A stretch of DNA of 64,000 bases from Acidihalobacter yilgarnensis (GCF_001753245.1 NZ_CP017415.1:2260501-2324500); one strand, 5' to 3'. Shown: positions 32,500-44,175, counted from the stretch's first letter. The notes: generated by a model not told the origin, from the sequence alone. Numbers and translations: made by a program.

Positions 32500-32906
32500 G
32501 CATCCCCACCCTTGTCCGACGATGAGCTGCTGGACGCCTTCGTCGACGGCACACTTCCGCCAGCGATGCTCAATCATCGGACACACCTGCGAATCGCCTA
32601 GATATACCTGCAGCGCGCACCGCTACCGCTGGCGATCGCCCTAATCTGCGAAGGACTCGCTGGATTCGCAAGACATCACGGTGCAACGGATAAATTCAAC
32701 CGCACGCTGACCGAAACCCTGATCCGCCTGATGGCATACGGCGGCGCTACCGACGCCTCACTGGCCTGACCCGATTTCCTCCAGACCAATCCAGACTTGC
32801 TGAACGATCCGCAAGGCCTTGTCTCACGCTACTATTCACCGGCGCGTCTCGCCTTGCCGCAGGCGCGCGAACGTTTTCTGCCGTCAGACATTGAACCGCT
32901 ACCCAT
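32500..32906 (+). pseudogene. Uncharacterised protein gene broken by two in-frame stops
   Basis: One reading frame runs from about 32500 to 32906 and keeps coherent protein features: LSDDELLDAFVDGTLPPAML, HRTHLRIA, later LVSRYYSPARLALPQARERF and ending SDIEPLP. This pattern matches a family of ~130-residue proteins of unknown function that I recall but cannot name. It is interrupted by TAG at 32599 and TGA at 32767, with no frameshift. The first stop falls where relatives usually have Trp (RIAW). A TTG at 32512 might have been the start. It directly precedes the MerR-type pseudogene. Confidence 0.65.
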
Positions 32907-33551
32907 ATGTCCTACAGCACCCTGGGCCAACTGGCTCGCGACAGCGGGCTCGCACGCGCCTCATTGCTGCATTACGAAGCGCTCGGCCTACGCCTACCGG
33001 CGACCCGAAGCGCCCGCGGTTATCGCCCGTACGGCGAACGCGAAATCGAGCGACTACGTGACATCCATCGCTATCGCGAGGCCGGCCTCCCGCTGGCGAT
33101 CATCGGTGCGCTCCTCGCCTAGAACACCGCAGCTGACGCGGGCGATCCCAGTCCATTGCTGAAACAACGCCTGCTTGCACTCAACGCGGAAATCGCCCGG
33201 CTGCGAAAACAGCAGAAACGCCTAGCCACCCTGCTCGCCCAATCGGCCTTGCGCCGGAACCGACCGCAGAACAAGGCCGGCTGGGTCGAACTGTTGCGCT
33301 AGGCAGGCTTTGATGAACAAGACATGCAACGCTGGCATGCCGAATTCGAACGGGCATCACCCGCCGCGCATGTCGAATTCCTGGGTACACTCGGTTTGTC
33401 TCGGACGGAAATCGAGCACATCCGGCGCCGACCTACGCGCACGGATATTTCTTCGGAGATGCCGGTCGGAGACACAGACGAAATGGGCGAAGACCGTTGC
33501 TTCCCGGCAAAATATCCAGACGGCGGACCGCCGCGTACAGAGGAATGCTGA
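32907..33551 (+). pseudogene. MerR-family transcriptional regulator broken by two in-frame TAG codons
   Basis: It begins MSYSTLGQLARDSGLARASL, a MerR winged-helix N-terminus, and continues YEALGLRLPATRSARGYRPY and EIERLRDIHRYREAGLPL. TAG at 33120 ends the first open frame after 71 residues. The same frame then continues with a coiled-coil region (LLALNAEIARLRKQQKRLATL), a second TAG at 33300, and [20 protein letters not shown], as expected for this MerR subfamily. The TGA at 33549-33551 overlaps the yaiI start (TGATG). No frameshift is needed. The Cys pattern of metal-sensing MerR proteins is absent. Confidence 0.75.
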
Positions 33552-34021
33552 TGACAGCACAGATATGGGTCGACGCCGATGCTTGCCCGGTGGTGATCAA
33601 GGAAATCATTTTTCGCGCGGCCGTGCGTACAAAGACCCAAGTCACCCTGGTGGCGAACCACGCACTGAAAATACCGCCCTCGCCCCTGATCCGCTTCGTG
33701 CAAGTCGCCTCCGGCTTCGATGTCGCGGACAACGAGATCGTGCGGCGGGCGACGGCAGGCGATCTCGTGATCACCAGCGACATCCCACTGGCCGCCGAGG
33801 TGATCGATCAAGGCGCCGAGGCACTCAGCCCGCGCGGCGAATTGTATGCCGAAGGCAACATCCGCGACCGTCTCAACATGCGCGACTTCATGGACACGCT
33901 GCGTGCCAGCGGCATCGACACCGGCGGGCCCTCGGCGCTGAGTCAGGCCGACCGCAAGGCCTTCGCCAACCATCTCGATCGATGGCTGGCCCGTCGTGAC
34001 GTACCGCCAGCCACGCGATAA
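33551..34021 (+). CDS. yaiI: YaiI/YqxD family protein (DUF188)
   Basis: The 156-residue intact protein has an N-terminal [20 protein letters not shown] (PIN-like DADACP motif), [13 protein letters not shown] in the middle and [14 protein letters not shown], all typical of DUF188. The family has a PIN-like nuclease fold, but its function is not established. The ATG overlaps the stop of the degraded MerR-type gene (TGATG), with AGAGGA 6 bases upstream. It seems to have kept its frame while its upstream partner decayed. Confidence 0.9.
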   Translation: MTAQIWVDADACPVVIKEIIFRAAVRTKTQVTLVANHALKIPPSPLIRFVQVASGFDVADNEIVRRATAGDLVITSDIPLAAEVIDQGAEALSPRGELYAEGNIRDRLNMRDFMDTLRASGIDTGGPSALSQADRKAFANHLDRWLARRDVPPATR

Positions 34022-34244
34022 TCTGGCGTTTGCGGCACTTGTTGCCACCCGGCATTGCGCGCTTTGCAACCGCGGAGACTTCAATAGCTTCATCGGGCCT
34101 TAACACTTCCAATCCATTCCGCAGGCTTGGCTGTTTCGAACCCGTAATAACCAAATGGCGAGCTACAGCAAGACAGCGAAAAGGTGCTGATATATGTGTG
34201 TTTCTCAACTACCGGCGAAAGTGAACTGTCGGGCTGTAGACGAT

Positions 34245-35039
34245 TCAGTGGACATCCATCACGCGAGCACGGTTTGGGTCATCTAGTTTGTAAATCATGA
34301 CAAGGGCGAGCAACATCAAGATCACTAGTGTAAGCGATATACTCACTGGGCCAGAGCCAAAACCAAGGCCACCAAACCGAATCGGCTTGTCTGTCCAGTC
34401 AGCAAATGATGCGCCGAGTGGCCGAGTCAGGATATAGGCAATCCAGAAGGCTGCGATTTCGTTCAAATCAAACATAAAATAAGCAGCCATCGGAATCGCA
34501 AACAAAAGAACAAATAGTAAACCAGCCCCTAGGTACCCCAAACCCAAGCCTGACGCGGTCATGTCACCAGCGGCCGTGCCCAGTGCAAACGTCGCGACAA
34601 TAGTTGCCCAATAGAATGCTTCTCGCCTTGGAGTATGCACACTATGAATGGAGAGGGTTTTCTCTTTAAGCTTCCAAGCGACTAGAATTCCGATCAAGGC
34701 GACTAAAAAAACGGAGGTGGAAATCTCATAGGGAACGCCTAACACAACATGGGTTACATCCGCAATTTGGGTCCCAAAAATACTTACCATAATAACCGCA
34801 AACCAATAGTAGTGTGCGGAGTATTGATCTCGTCGCATCTGTAGCCAAATAGCAACCAGGAATAACAAACCACAACCCACTACGGCCAGATAGGGATTCA
34901 TGTGAGAAACGAGATAATCCGATGTGGCCTCACCCATAGCAGTGATCAGCAGCTTCATAACCCAGAAATATGGCGTGACTTTGGGTACTTTGAGCGATCG
35001 CGTATTTTCACCAACAATACCAATTGCATCTCTGGTCAT
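34245..35039 (-). CDS. COG4705-type membrane protein
   Basis: The 264-residue protein has about eight hydrophobic helices and a duplicated layout. KVTPYFWVMKLLITAMGEATSDYL near the N-terminus is echoed by FYWATIVATFALGTAAGDMTA in the second half, both with Gly-x-x-x-x-Asp endings. This matches the 'uncharacterised membrane-anchored protein' COG4705; the function is not known. Base composition is clearly more AT-rich than neighbours, suggesting transfer. The start ATG at 35039 has only a weak site. Pseudogenes and IS remnants flank it. Confidence 0.8.
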   Translation of the reverse strand: MTRDAIGIVGENTRSLKVPKVTPYFWVMKLLITAMGEATSDYLVSHMNPYLAVVGCGLLFLVAIWLQMRRDQYSAHYYWFAVIMVSIFGTQIADVTHVVLGVPYEISTSVFLVALIGILVAWKLKEKTLSIHSVHTPRREAFYWATIVATFALGTAAGDMTASGLGLGYLGAGLLFVLLFAIPMAAYFMFDLNEIAAFWIAYILTRPLGASFADWTDKPIRFGGLGFGSGPVSISLTLVILMLLALVMIYKLDDPNRARVMDVH

Positions 35040-35604
35040 TAACGTTCCTTAGATTCACCAAGCAGGGGAAATATGCGCTGGTTCATGGACCTGATATTGA
35101 CCCGGAGAGTTCCATTTCTTAGAACCGAAAACTTACAGATTAAAGATTCTTATGCCGCAACACGATTAGTGTGATTAAAATCCAACCGGGCACCCTGTCG
35201 AACACATGGCATAAGTTCGACAGGAGTCGAATCACCCATCGTCATATGCCTCGATATGAGTTGCAATACATCATGATGTGCGTCCTCACGTCGACGGCAG
35301 CATCTTACCTTGTCGGATGGATTCCTCACGTCAACATTACAGTAGGATGAAAGTTTCGTGCGCTATCGACCTCGTCCAATTTCTGGTTATTATCGGCGAC
35401 GAAACAATTATTGATATGACCCCGTGCAACAACTGATTGCTGTTTTTCCGATATCCAGAACGCGGGGAAACGATTATCCCTGCAACGGCCAAACCCCAGC
35501 ATTACACAGAACTCAGCACAGCTGGGAAACCGGATTCTGTACCTACCGGCAATACTCAATAATTCTTATATCGACGATATTGAAGGAATCATGCGGCGCG
35601 TTGC
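35040..35604. other. AT-richer intergenic region
   Basis: About 560 bases with no supportable gene. Short open frames have no family resemblance. It should hold the promoter of the COG4705 gene (minus strand) and the worn left end of an IS630 fragment. I saw no clear terminal inverted repeat or target duplication. Confidence 0.4.
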
Positions 35605-36140
35605 TCAGCAGTCAGTAATATAGGCAACACTTGGATGCCTGAAGAACAAGCGGATCAGATTCGGCTGGGCGGCCATGTCCGCGAGTTGAAACTGGATGCG
35701 GTCTTCCAGACGTTCTCCGGCACGCAGCGGCCGACGGGCATTGCCCATGTCTTGCCATGCACCGAGTCTGCACGAAAACCTGATTCGTCCCCAAAACAGA
35801 TGTCGGACTTGTCCCACTTGGCTTGGCGGGCAATCGCCGGATGGTTTCCCGTTGCCCGCGCTCGATCACGTCAGGGTCCCGCTGATACGCACGCTGGAGT
35901 GGCTTTTGCGCGGTCAAGCCGATCCGCGCCAGCAACGCGACCACTGAGGCCAAGCTCAGCGAAACGCCCAATCGCTGTGCGATCAGTTCGCGCACGATCT
36001 GGCGTGTCCATAAACCGAAGTCGAAGCATACTGCCGCGGGTTCTTGCCGTTGACCCACCGGAACACTGGGCCTTCTTCCAGCAGGGTACGCAGAAACATT
36101 CCGTGGAATTGCACGCCATGAATCCCCACCTTAAGCCTCA
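35605..36140 (-). mobile_element. IS630-family transposase remnant
   Basis: Pieces in different minus-strand frames add up to the N-terminal and middle parts of an IS630 transposase: RTLLEEGPVFRWVNGKNP, then FDFGLWTRQIVRELIAQRLG, LASVVALLARIGLTAQKPLQ and RAYQRDPDVIERGQRETI, then a frameshifted DESGF-like part. At least two frameshifts are needed. The C-terminal part with the last catalytic acidic residue is missing, so it cannot be active. It abuts the 3' end of the DsbA-like pseudogene. Confidence 0.75.
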
Positions 36141-36827
36141 TCACTCAACCCTTCGAAAAATGGTACCGACAGGTTCTATTTCCAACCTTGCAAGTTGCTT
36201 TCGCAGATCCTCCAGCGAGGCGCTCGTAAGGCACTCGCCAGTGTCTACAAAGCGGATGTGCGGGATGGTGAGAATCCGTAGATTTCTGGCCTCATATCGG
36301 TCGGTCGCAACCGCCTCTCTCGTTTCGGGGGCATGCATCTGGGGAGCGAAATTCATGCGGGTCGTGTCCCAACGATCGTGCGACACCCAGCAGCACGTCA
36401 AAATCCGCGATATTGCGCGCTTCGCTCAGGTGGGTGCGCTGGATCGCATCGAACATATCCCAATGCGCGTTCTGCCCACCGAAAATTCAGCTGTCTTGCA
36501 GGCCAGCGCCGCATGCAGGCCATGCGGATAATCGAAACTCACGCCACGCATGACATCGACATCGACATCGACATCGACATCGACATCGACATCGAGCAAT
36601 TCTGACCTATCACTGACGTCGCGACAAGCTTCCCAGTGACGGAGGATTTCGTTACGCGTCTGTTCGGGATCGCCCCAGCGCCGCCGCATTTCCGCGACGC
36701 TGTCCTGCAACACAAATGTCTTGTGGCGCACGTCGAGCCCATATTCGTCTGCCAGCACACGCAGGCGCGATGACATGTTGAAGCAGACGACATCGTGGAA
36801 GAACTCGACGGTGATCTTATGTTGCAT
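36141..36827 (-). pseudogene. DsbA/FrnE-like thioredoxin-fold protein, frameshifted
   Basis: It starts KITVEFFHDVVCFNMSSRLR, a DsbA-family (2-hydroxychromene isomerase/FrnE-like) N-terminus in which the usual CPWC-type pair is VCFNM, a single Cys. After seven DV dipeptides it continues SFDYPHGLHAALACKTAEF. A frameshift near 36490 moves coding to another frame (NAHWDMFDAIQRTHLSEARN), and a second near 36370 moves it again (MHAPETREAVATDRYEARN, then DLRKQLARLE to the stop at 36141). All three pieces line up with one ~225-residue protein, so the gene is dead or needs correction. It follows the wrbA remnant by 1 base. Confidence 0.8.
36552..36593. repeat. Hexanucleotide microsatellite (GACATC)7 inside the DsbA-like pseudogene
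   Basis: Seven perfect copies of GACATC, read on the minus strand as (Asp-Val)7. Homologous proteins have no such run at this place. Because the unit is a multiple of three, changes in copy number do not alter the frame. Confidence 0.95.
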
Positions 36828-36828
36828 G

Positions 36829-37071
36829 TCATGCCCCCCCGTTCTTCAGGCGCTGTGCGATGCGGGCGACGTGCTCGCCCTGAAACGGTGCCCCCGGCGT
36901 CGCATCATCGACGTAACAGGATTTGCTGCGCACCTCCGCGGGCACCGTTTCCGAAACGCGCCGCAGGTCGACAGTGACATGGTCAATCGTGTGTGCACCT
37001 TCGGCAACGGCGTGCGCCATCTGCTGAATGTGACCATATGCAGAATAATACAAAACGAGTACTTTCGTCAT
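36829..37071 (-). pseudogene. wrbA-like NAD(P)H:quinone oxidoreductase with its middle deleted
   Basis: The 80-residue frame begins [21 protein letters not shown], the flavodoxin-fold FMN-binding start of WrbA (normally ~200 residues). It runs to VSETVPAEV, then after a short unrelated bridge ends [14 protein letters not shown], the very C-terminus of WrbA. About 110-120 residues are missing, including the rest of the FMN site. The reading frame survived the deletion, and the start keeps a good GGGAG site, so a short peptide could still be made. It was probably once co-transcribed with the DsbA-like gene. Confidence 0.8.
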
Positions 37072-37126
37072 GAGTGTTCTCCCTCGTAAATGATCAGGAA
37101 CTGCGCCCAACACTGCCCGGACGGAA

Positions 37127-37740
37127 TCAAAGGCCGGGCACTTTAGGCAAGACAAACGCCTGCAGCGCATCGGTGTGTTGACTCAGCCACACCCCACCCA
37201 GCACCAACGCCATGCCAACGATTTGCAGCACGCTGAGTGTTTGACCGAGGATCGCCCAGCCCAACAGCACCGCGGTCAGCGGACTAAAAAAACCCAGCGC
37301 CGACACCACTATCGGCGACAGGCGCGAAAGTCCGCGGAACCACAGCAGGTAAGTCATCGCCGCTCCGATCAGGCTCAGATAGGCAAGTCCACCGAGATTG
37401 GTCGCGCTCAGTTGCGTCAGCTGCGTGCCCTGCCATAAAGCAAACGGCAGGAGCAGCACGCCGCCTGCGGTGAGTTGCCATGCAGTGAAGGTGAGTAGCG
37501 AGACGGATGGCTGCCAGCGCCGGCTGAGCACGGTGCCTGCCGCCATTGAGGCCGCACCGATCAGGCCTGCGACGATGCCGAGCGGATTTAGGGAGGCCTG
37601 TGGCGCCAGGATCAACAGCAGAACGCCAACAGCGCCCAATCCCGCCGCCAACAAGGCACCCGCGCGTATTGGTGAGCCGAGCAATCCGCGCGATAAAAAG
37701 ATGACCAGTAGCGGTTGGATAGCCAGTACCGTGGAATTTC
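37127..37740 (-). pseudogene. EamA/DMT-family transporter, N-terminal half missing
   Basis: The open frame reads STVLAIQPLLVIFLSRGLLG onward and contains about six helices of a DMT permease (second EamA domain: AYLSLIGAAMTYLLWFRGLS, LSPIVVSALGFFSPLTAVLL). Full members have ~290-300 residues and ten helices; here about 200 remain. The frame begins right after a TGA beside the marR-like gene start, with no start codon or ribosome site before the first helix, so a deletion seems to have removed the 5' part and the space between the two genes. Confidence 0.75.
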
Positions 37741-37743
37741 ACC

Positions 37744-38136
37744 ATGGACAAGATCGATCAGATACTGGCGCAATGGCAACGTGAACGACCGGATATTGAT
37801 GTCACGCCCATGGGCGTGATTGGCCGGTCGCTGCGGATCGCAAATTATTTTTCGCGTGAGATGGAAAAAACCTTCACCGAGTACGGACTCAACGCAGCGG
37901 GCTTCGACCTGCTCGCCACACTGCGCCGTTCCGGCCCGCCCTATCGGCTGCTACCTGGGGACCTGATGGAAACGATGATGATTACCTCGGGTACCATGAC
38001 GAACCGCATTGACCGCTTGGTGCAGTCAGGGTTGGTCGAGCGCCAGCAGAACCCGGAGGATGGCCGCAGCGTGTTCATCGCCTTGACTAAGGCAACGCTG
38101 AATAAGTCGTCACAATCAATCAACCCTCAAGGTTGA
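37744..38136 (+). pseudogene. MarR-family regulator, 3' end replaced by IS DNA
   Basis: The first ~117 residues are a MarR-type winged helix: recognition region MITSGTMTNRIDRLVQSGLV and wing NPEDGRSVFIALT. After that the frame runs into unrelated TLNKSSQSINPQG and stops. The C-terminal dimerisation helix, about 35-40 residues, is lost at about 38095 where IS-related DNA begins. The start codon lies 3 bases from the cut end of the EamA gene and has no ribosome site of its own. MarR proteins bind as dimers, so it is probably not functional. Confidence 0.7.
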
Positions 38137-38490
38137 TCAGTTTTGCCCCTGATCAGACGTCTAGATCCCGGTTTTTTGCTCTCGGTTTTCACCCTTCTCG
38201 CGCCTTGAGGCACGTTGTGGGCCCTCAACGCGCTATCAGGTGGGTACTCGGGTCCGTGATTAGGTACAGGTTAGCTAACCCGAGGACCACGAAGCTGCGG
38301 TTGGCATTCTTGTCCAAACCCCGGTAGCGCACTTTGCTGAACCCCCACAGCCGCTTCACCACCGCAAAGACGTGCTCGACCCGGGCCCGGATCCGCGATT
38401 TGTTGCGGTTACGCAAACGTTCGGCCTCGTCAACTTCGCCACGCTTGCTGATGCGTTATTGGTTTGCAGGACTGTTTCAACAGCCTGTTA
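38137..38490 (-). mobile_element. IS5-family transposase remnant (C-terminal part)
   Basis: On the minus strand, from about 38455 to the stop at 38225, the sequence encodes KRGEVDEAERLRNRNKSRIR, ARVEHVFAVVKRLWGFSKVR and YRGLDKNANRSFVVLGLANL, the conserved end of IS5-type (DDE) transposases. This includes the Arg/Glu motif RARVEHVF. The N-terminal two-thirds are gone. The right side (GGACTGTTTCAACAGCCTG) may be a trace of the element end. The exact left boundary within 38095-38224 is unclear. It truncates marR. Confidence 0.75.
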
Positions 38491-38536
38491 ATGACTACAA
38501 GACACCGAACGGCTGCCACTCAACGGAGACACCCGC

Positions 38537-41288
<2,752 letters not shown>

Positions 41289-41309
41289 AAATTCAACTCC
41301 TCGTGGTGA

Positions 41310-41663
41310 TCAGTATCCCAACAGGTAGGGGGCCAGATAGGGGAACGCCATCGCGCTAATCAACACCGCACCGACGCCCCAGAAGATAATCCGCTGTCGG
41401 CGCAAAACCTTGGGGTTGGCGCAGACGCGAGCCTCGTCGCATGGCTGCGGCGCACGGTACAATCGGCGAAAAGCCAGACCGAGGAAAATCAACGTGACGG
41501 CGATGAAGATCGGGCGATAGGGCTCCAAAGCAGTCAAATTGCCGATCCAGGCACCACTGATACCCAGACCCAGCAATATCAAAGGGCCAAAGCAACAGGC
41601 AGAAGCGCCAATACCCGCCAAAATAGCGCCTGCCAACGTCCAACGTCCTCGATCCTGTTTCAC
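41310..41663 (-). CDS. merT: Mercuric transport protein MerT
   Basis: This inner-membrane protein moves Hg(II) into the cell. It has 117 residues from a GTG at 41663, with three helices, the vicinal Cys23-Cys24 pair in the first (ASACCFGPL) and the second pair Cys75/Cys81 in the cytoplasmic loop. GISGAWIGNLTALEPYRPIF is the classic MerT core. The frame is open upstream to a TTG at 41726, but that lies before the promoter's -10 element, so the GTG is the logical start. It is the first gene of the mer operon. Confidence 0.94.
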   Translation of the reverse strand: MKQDRGRWTLAGAILAGIGASACCFGPLILLGLGISGAWIGNLTALEPYRPIFIAVTLIFLGLAFRRLYRAPQPCDEARVCANPKVLRRQRIIFWGVGAVLISAMAFPYLAPYLLGY

Positions 41664-41695
41664 GCTGCACCGTACTCCTCGATTCAGACCCGGCA

Positions 41696-41726
41696 ACGCT
41701 AACGCCGTACTTGAGTACGGTTGCAA
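41696..41726 (-). promoter_or_regulatory. MerR-type promoter/operator of merTPA
   Basis: On the minus strand a -35-like TTGCAA is followed by a 19-base spacer containing the perfect dyad CCGTAC-N4-GTACGG (41705-41720) and then a -10-like TAGCGT. The overlong 19-base spacer with the dyad inside it is the hallmark of MerR-regulated mer promoters, whose dyad reads CCGTACATGAGTACGG in Tn21/Tn501. The TAGCGT lies about 33 bases before the merT GTG. No merR gene is adjacent. Confidence 0.85.
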
Positions 41727-41837
41727 CCCCCCTCAAGTTGGAACATCCGCCAAGCACATGCGAAGAGGCTTTGCCATGACCCAGGGCAACGACTAAGATC
41801 GAATAGGTAAAAAAACGACACCATACGCAGGGAATTT

Positions 41838-43139
41838 ATGACGAACCTTGACGAGGTCACCCACTTGACCGACGACGAGGGCAGCGACTTGACATCGGCG
41901 GGCCACGGTTGCGATCTATTTGCACAAGCCCCCGCGGCACTCGCGGTGATCGTGGATGGGCGCATCGCCCGTATCAATACACTTGCCCAACACATACTGG
42001 AAGCCGACACGCCGGACGAACTGATCGGGCGGGCGCTGTTCGATTTCGTTCACCCGATGGACCTGGCGCAGACACAGATCCGCCTGCGCCGGCTCGAATC
42101 GAGCCAGGAACCCAATCCCGCGACGGAGCTTCGCCTGCTCAGTCTGCGCGGTAACCTCAGGGTGGTCGCGACCAGCAGCCGCTTGTGCGCATACCGGGGC
42201 GGGCAAGCCTTGCTCATCGTTGCCCTCGACATGACCCGAAGGCACCTGATACAGGCGCAAATGCGCGATAACGAGCAGAACCTGCGTCGCCTGTTCGAGA
42301 GCATGCAGGACGTGTACTACCGAACCGACACCCAAGGTGTGGTACAGATGGTTGGCCCAGGCGTACGTCGCGTCCTCGGCTACGACCCGCAGGAAATCAT
42401 CGGACGGCCGGCTGAAGACTATTACCCCAATGCTGCGGATCGCGACGCCTTCAAGCAGGCCATCCGCGAATACGGGGAGGTCTCCGACTTCCCTGGGCAA
42501 ATGGTGCGCAACGATGGCCGTGTGATCGACATTTCGATCAGCAGCCACGCCCTGTTTGACGAAGACGGCAATTTTGCCGGTGTCGAGGGCATCTATCGCG
42601 ATGTCACCGAGCGCACGATGCTCGAACGTGAATTGCGCCTCCTGGCCACTACCGATTCCTTGACCGGCATTGCCAATCGGCGGGCCTTTCTGGAGCGTGC
42701 CAGCGAACGCCTCAAGCACTGCCGACGTTACGGCTCGACCCTGGTGCTCCTGATCCTAGACCTGGATCACTTCAAATCCGTCAACGACCGATTTGGGCAT
42801 GTCGCCGGCGACCGTGTGCTGGTGCGCTTCGTCGAAGCGTCACGCGCCGAACTGCGCGAGACCGACCTTCTTGGGCGTCTCGGCGGCGAGGAGTTCTGCG
42901 TGATTCTGGAGGAGGCTGCCGCCAACCACGCCATGCAAGTGATCAAGCGCATCCAGCAGCGCATGCGGCATACCGTCTTCAAAGACGATGGCGAACGCTA
43001 CACGGTCACGGTCAGCGCCGGCGCCACCACAAACCAGCCAGACGACCGCCTGATCGAACGCCTGCTCGAACGCGCGGACAAGGCGCTCTATCAAGCCAAG
43101 CGGGCCGGCCGCGACCGCGCGGTGTGGTATCAGCCCTGA
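41838..43139 (+). CDS. Diguanylate cyclase with PAS domains
   Basis: It makes the second messenger cyclic di-GMP from GTP. The 433-residue soluble protein has two PAS-type sensor domains (about 25-130 and 145-265) followed by a GGDEF domain. The active site reads GGEEF at about residue 347, and an inhibitory RxxD site (RETD) lies five residues before it, so product inhibition is likely. No EAL domain or membrane segment is present. It is divergent from merTPA, in the place where merR is often found, but has no known link to mercury. Confidence 0.94.
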   Translation: MTNLDEVTHLTDDEGSDLTSAGHGCDLFAQAPAALAVIVDGRIARINTLAQHILEADTPDELIGRALFDFVHPMDLAQTQIRLRRLESSQEPNPATELRLLSLRGNLRVVATSSRLCAYRGGQALLIVALDMTRRHLIQAQMRDNEQNLRRLFESMQDVYYRTDTQGVVQMVGPGVRRVLGYDPQEIIGRPAEDYYPNAADRDAFKQAIREYGEVSDFPGQMVRNDGRVIDISISSHALFDEDGNFAGVEGIYRDVTERTMLERELRLLATTDSLTGIANRRAFLERASERLKHCRRYGSTLVLLILDLDHFKSVNDRFGHVAGDRVLVRFVEASRAELRETDLLGRLGGEEFCVILEEAAANHAMQVIKRIQQRMRHTVFKDDGERYTVTVSAGATTNQPDDRLIERLLERADKALYQAKRAGRDRAVWYQP

Positions 43140-43276
43140 AGCTCACGACACCCACCTCCCCGGCGCGCTGACCCTTCCACGCCCAGGCACGCGACCCTGG
43201 CATCAAGCACCCACACGCGATCTCGGTGGCGATCTCGGTGGCGAAGTGTCGTTGATGTACGGCGAGACGCAGAGCC

Positions 43277-44131
43277 TCAGTTGCGATACGCCGGCCCCGT
43301 GATCGGCAAGCCGTTGCTCATATAGCTCAGAAAATAGGCCAGATCGCGATAGCGCACGCTTTGCGGTTTGAACGGCTTGGCCCGGATCTTCTTATTGCAA
43401 CCGATGAAGCGGCGGTCGAGTGTACCCAGCCCACCCCATTTGGCCCGATACACGGGAAAGCCGTTGGGCATGCCCAACGCCGGGCTGATCAGTTGTGCGC
43501 GCAGACGCTGCCCCGAGTGCACCATGTGACAGTCTGCGCAGGAGAGATTGAGCCGACCGATGCGCGCGTAGAAGAAGGCTTTCCCACGCGCATAGGCCGC
43601 GAGCGCCGCCGGCGTATTCGGCGTCGCGATCTGCATCGGTTTCCCGACCGACGTACTCGCCATATAGGCAAGAATGTCGGCCAGCGGGCCGCGCTTCCAG
43701 GCCAGCGGCTTGAGGCCATTGTCGCGGCGGCACTGATTGACGGCGACCGCCAAGCTCACTACCTGCCCCGTTGCCGGATCGAAGCGCGGATAGTCCTGAC
43801 GGATGCCGATGCCGCCGTGCGGAAAACAGTCTGCGTAATGGTGTCCATTGGGAAACGGCGTATCGAACAATTGTTTGCCCTTGCCAATCGCCAGGCTCTG
43901 CGGCGGGAACTGCATCACGCTACGGTATTGCGCCAGCGCATCGGCACCCGCAATGCCGGGTATCCACTCGCCCTGCGCGTAGTCCTTGAGGGGCACGCCA
44001 GGGAAGCGCGTCTGAAAATAGCCCTGGAACGCGGCGAGATCCTGAGCCGGCGTCGACCGGGCGCTCGCAATCCCCGGCATCAAGCTCGACAGCAGCACGG
44101 CGATCGCAGACAGAATCGACAATCTCTTCAT
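43277..44131 (-). CDS. soxA: Sulfur-oxidising c-type cytochrome SoxA (single haem)
   Basis: With SoxX it forms the periplasmic SoxAX complex, which links thiosulfate oxidatively to SoxY. It has 284 residues. A signal peptide (about 1-24) is followed by an N-terminal domain whose haem site is lost (DCFPHGG, with Cys102/Cys134 left for a disulfide). The C-terminal haem site is Cys198-x-x-Cys201-His202, and the haem-ligand/active-site Cys245 lies in RRFIGCNKKIRAKPF. This is the single-haem type of SoxA. It follows soxX by about 45 bases; soxY, soxZ and soxB are not in the window. Confidence 0.93.
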   Translation of the reverse strand: MKRLSILSAIAVLLSSLMPGIASARSTPAQDLAAFQGYFQTRFPGVPLKDYAQGEWIPGIAGADALAQYRSVMQFPPQSLAIGKGKQLFDTPFPNGHHYADCFPHGGIGIRQDYPRFDPATGQVVSLAVAVNQCRRDNGLKPLAWKRGPLADILAYMASTSVGKPMQIATPNTPAALAAYARGKAFFYARIGRLNLSCADCHMVHSGQRLRAQLISPALGMPNGFPVYRAKWGGLGTLDRRFIGCNKKIRAKPFKPQSVRYRDLAYFLSYMSNGLPITGPAYRN

Positions 44132-44175
44132 CGTGAGTCATCCATCGGTAGTGACATGGCGTGGGCGACAACGCC

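Noticed and set aside
32907-33122. A short intact MerR-type regulator of 71 residues as merR of the mer operon
   Set aside because: The frame continues with conserved regulator sequence beyond the TAG, it lacks the mercury-binding Cys residues and lies 8 kb from merTPA.
36552-36593. CRISPR-like repeat array
   Set aside because: The unit is 6 bp with no spacers; it is a microsatellite. The repeats at 30515 and 55646 are likewise simple tandem repeats.
37744-38136. Complete MarR regulator of 130 residues
   Set aside because: The last 13 residues are unrelated to the family and the dimerisation helix is missing where IS5-like DNA begins.
41664-41726. Longer MerT starting at a TTG at 41726
   Set aside because: That codon lies upstream of the -10 element of the mer promoter and would not be transcribed.
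43205-43250. Short direct repeat GATCTCGGTGGC (two copies) after the diguanylate cyclase gene
   Set aside because: Only two copies in a small intergenic gap; no sign of function.
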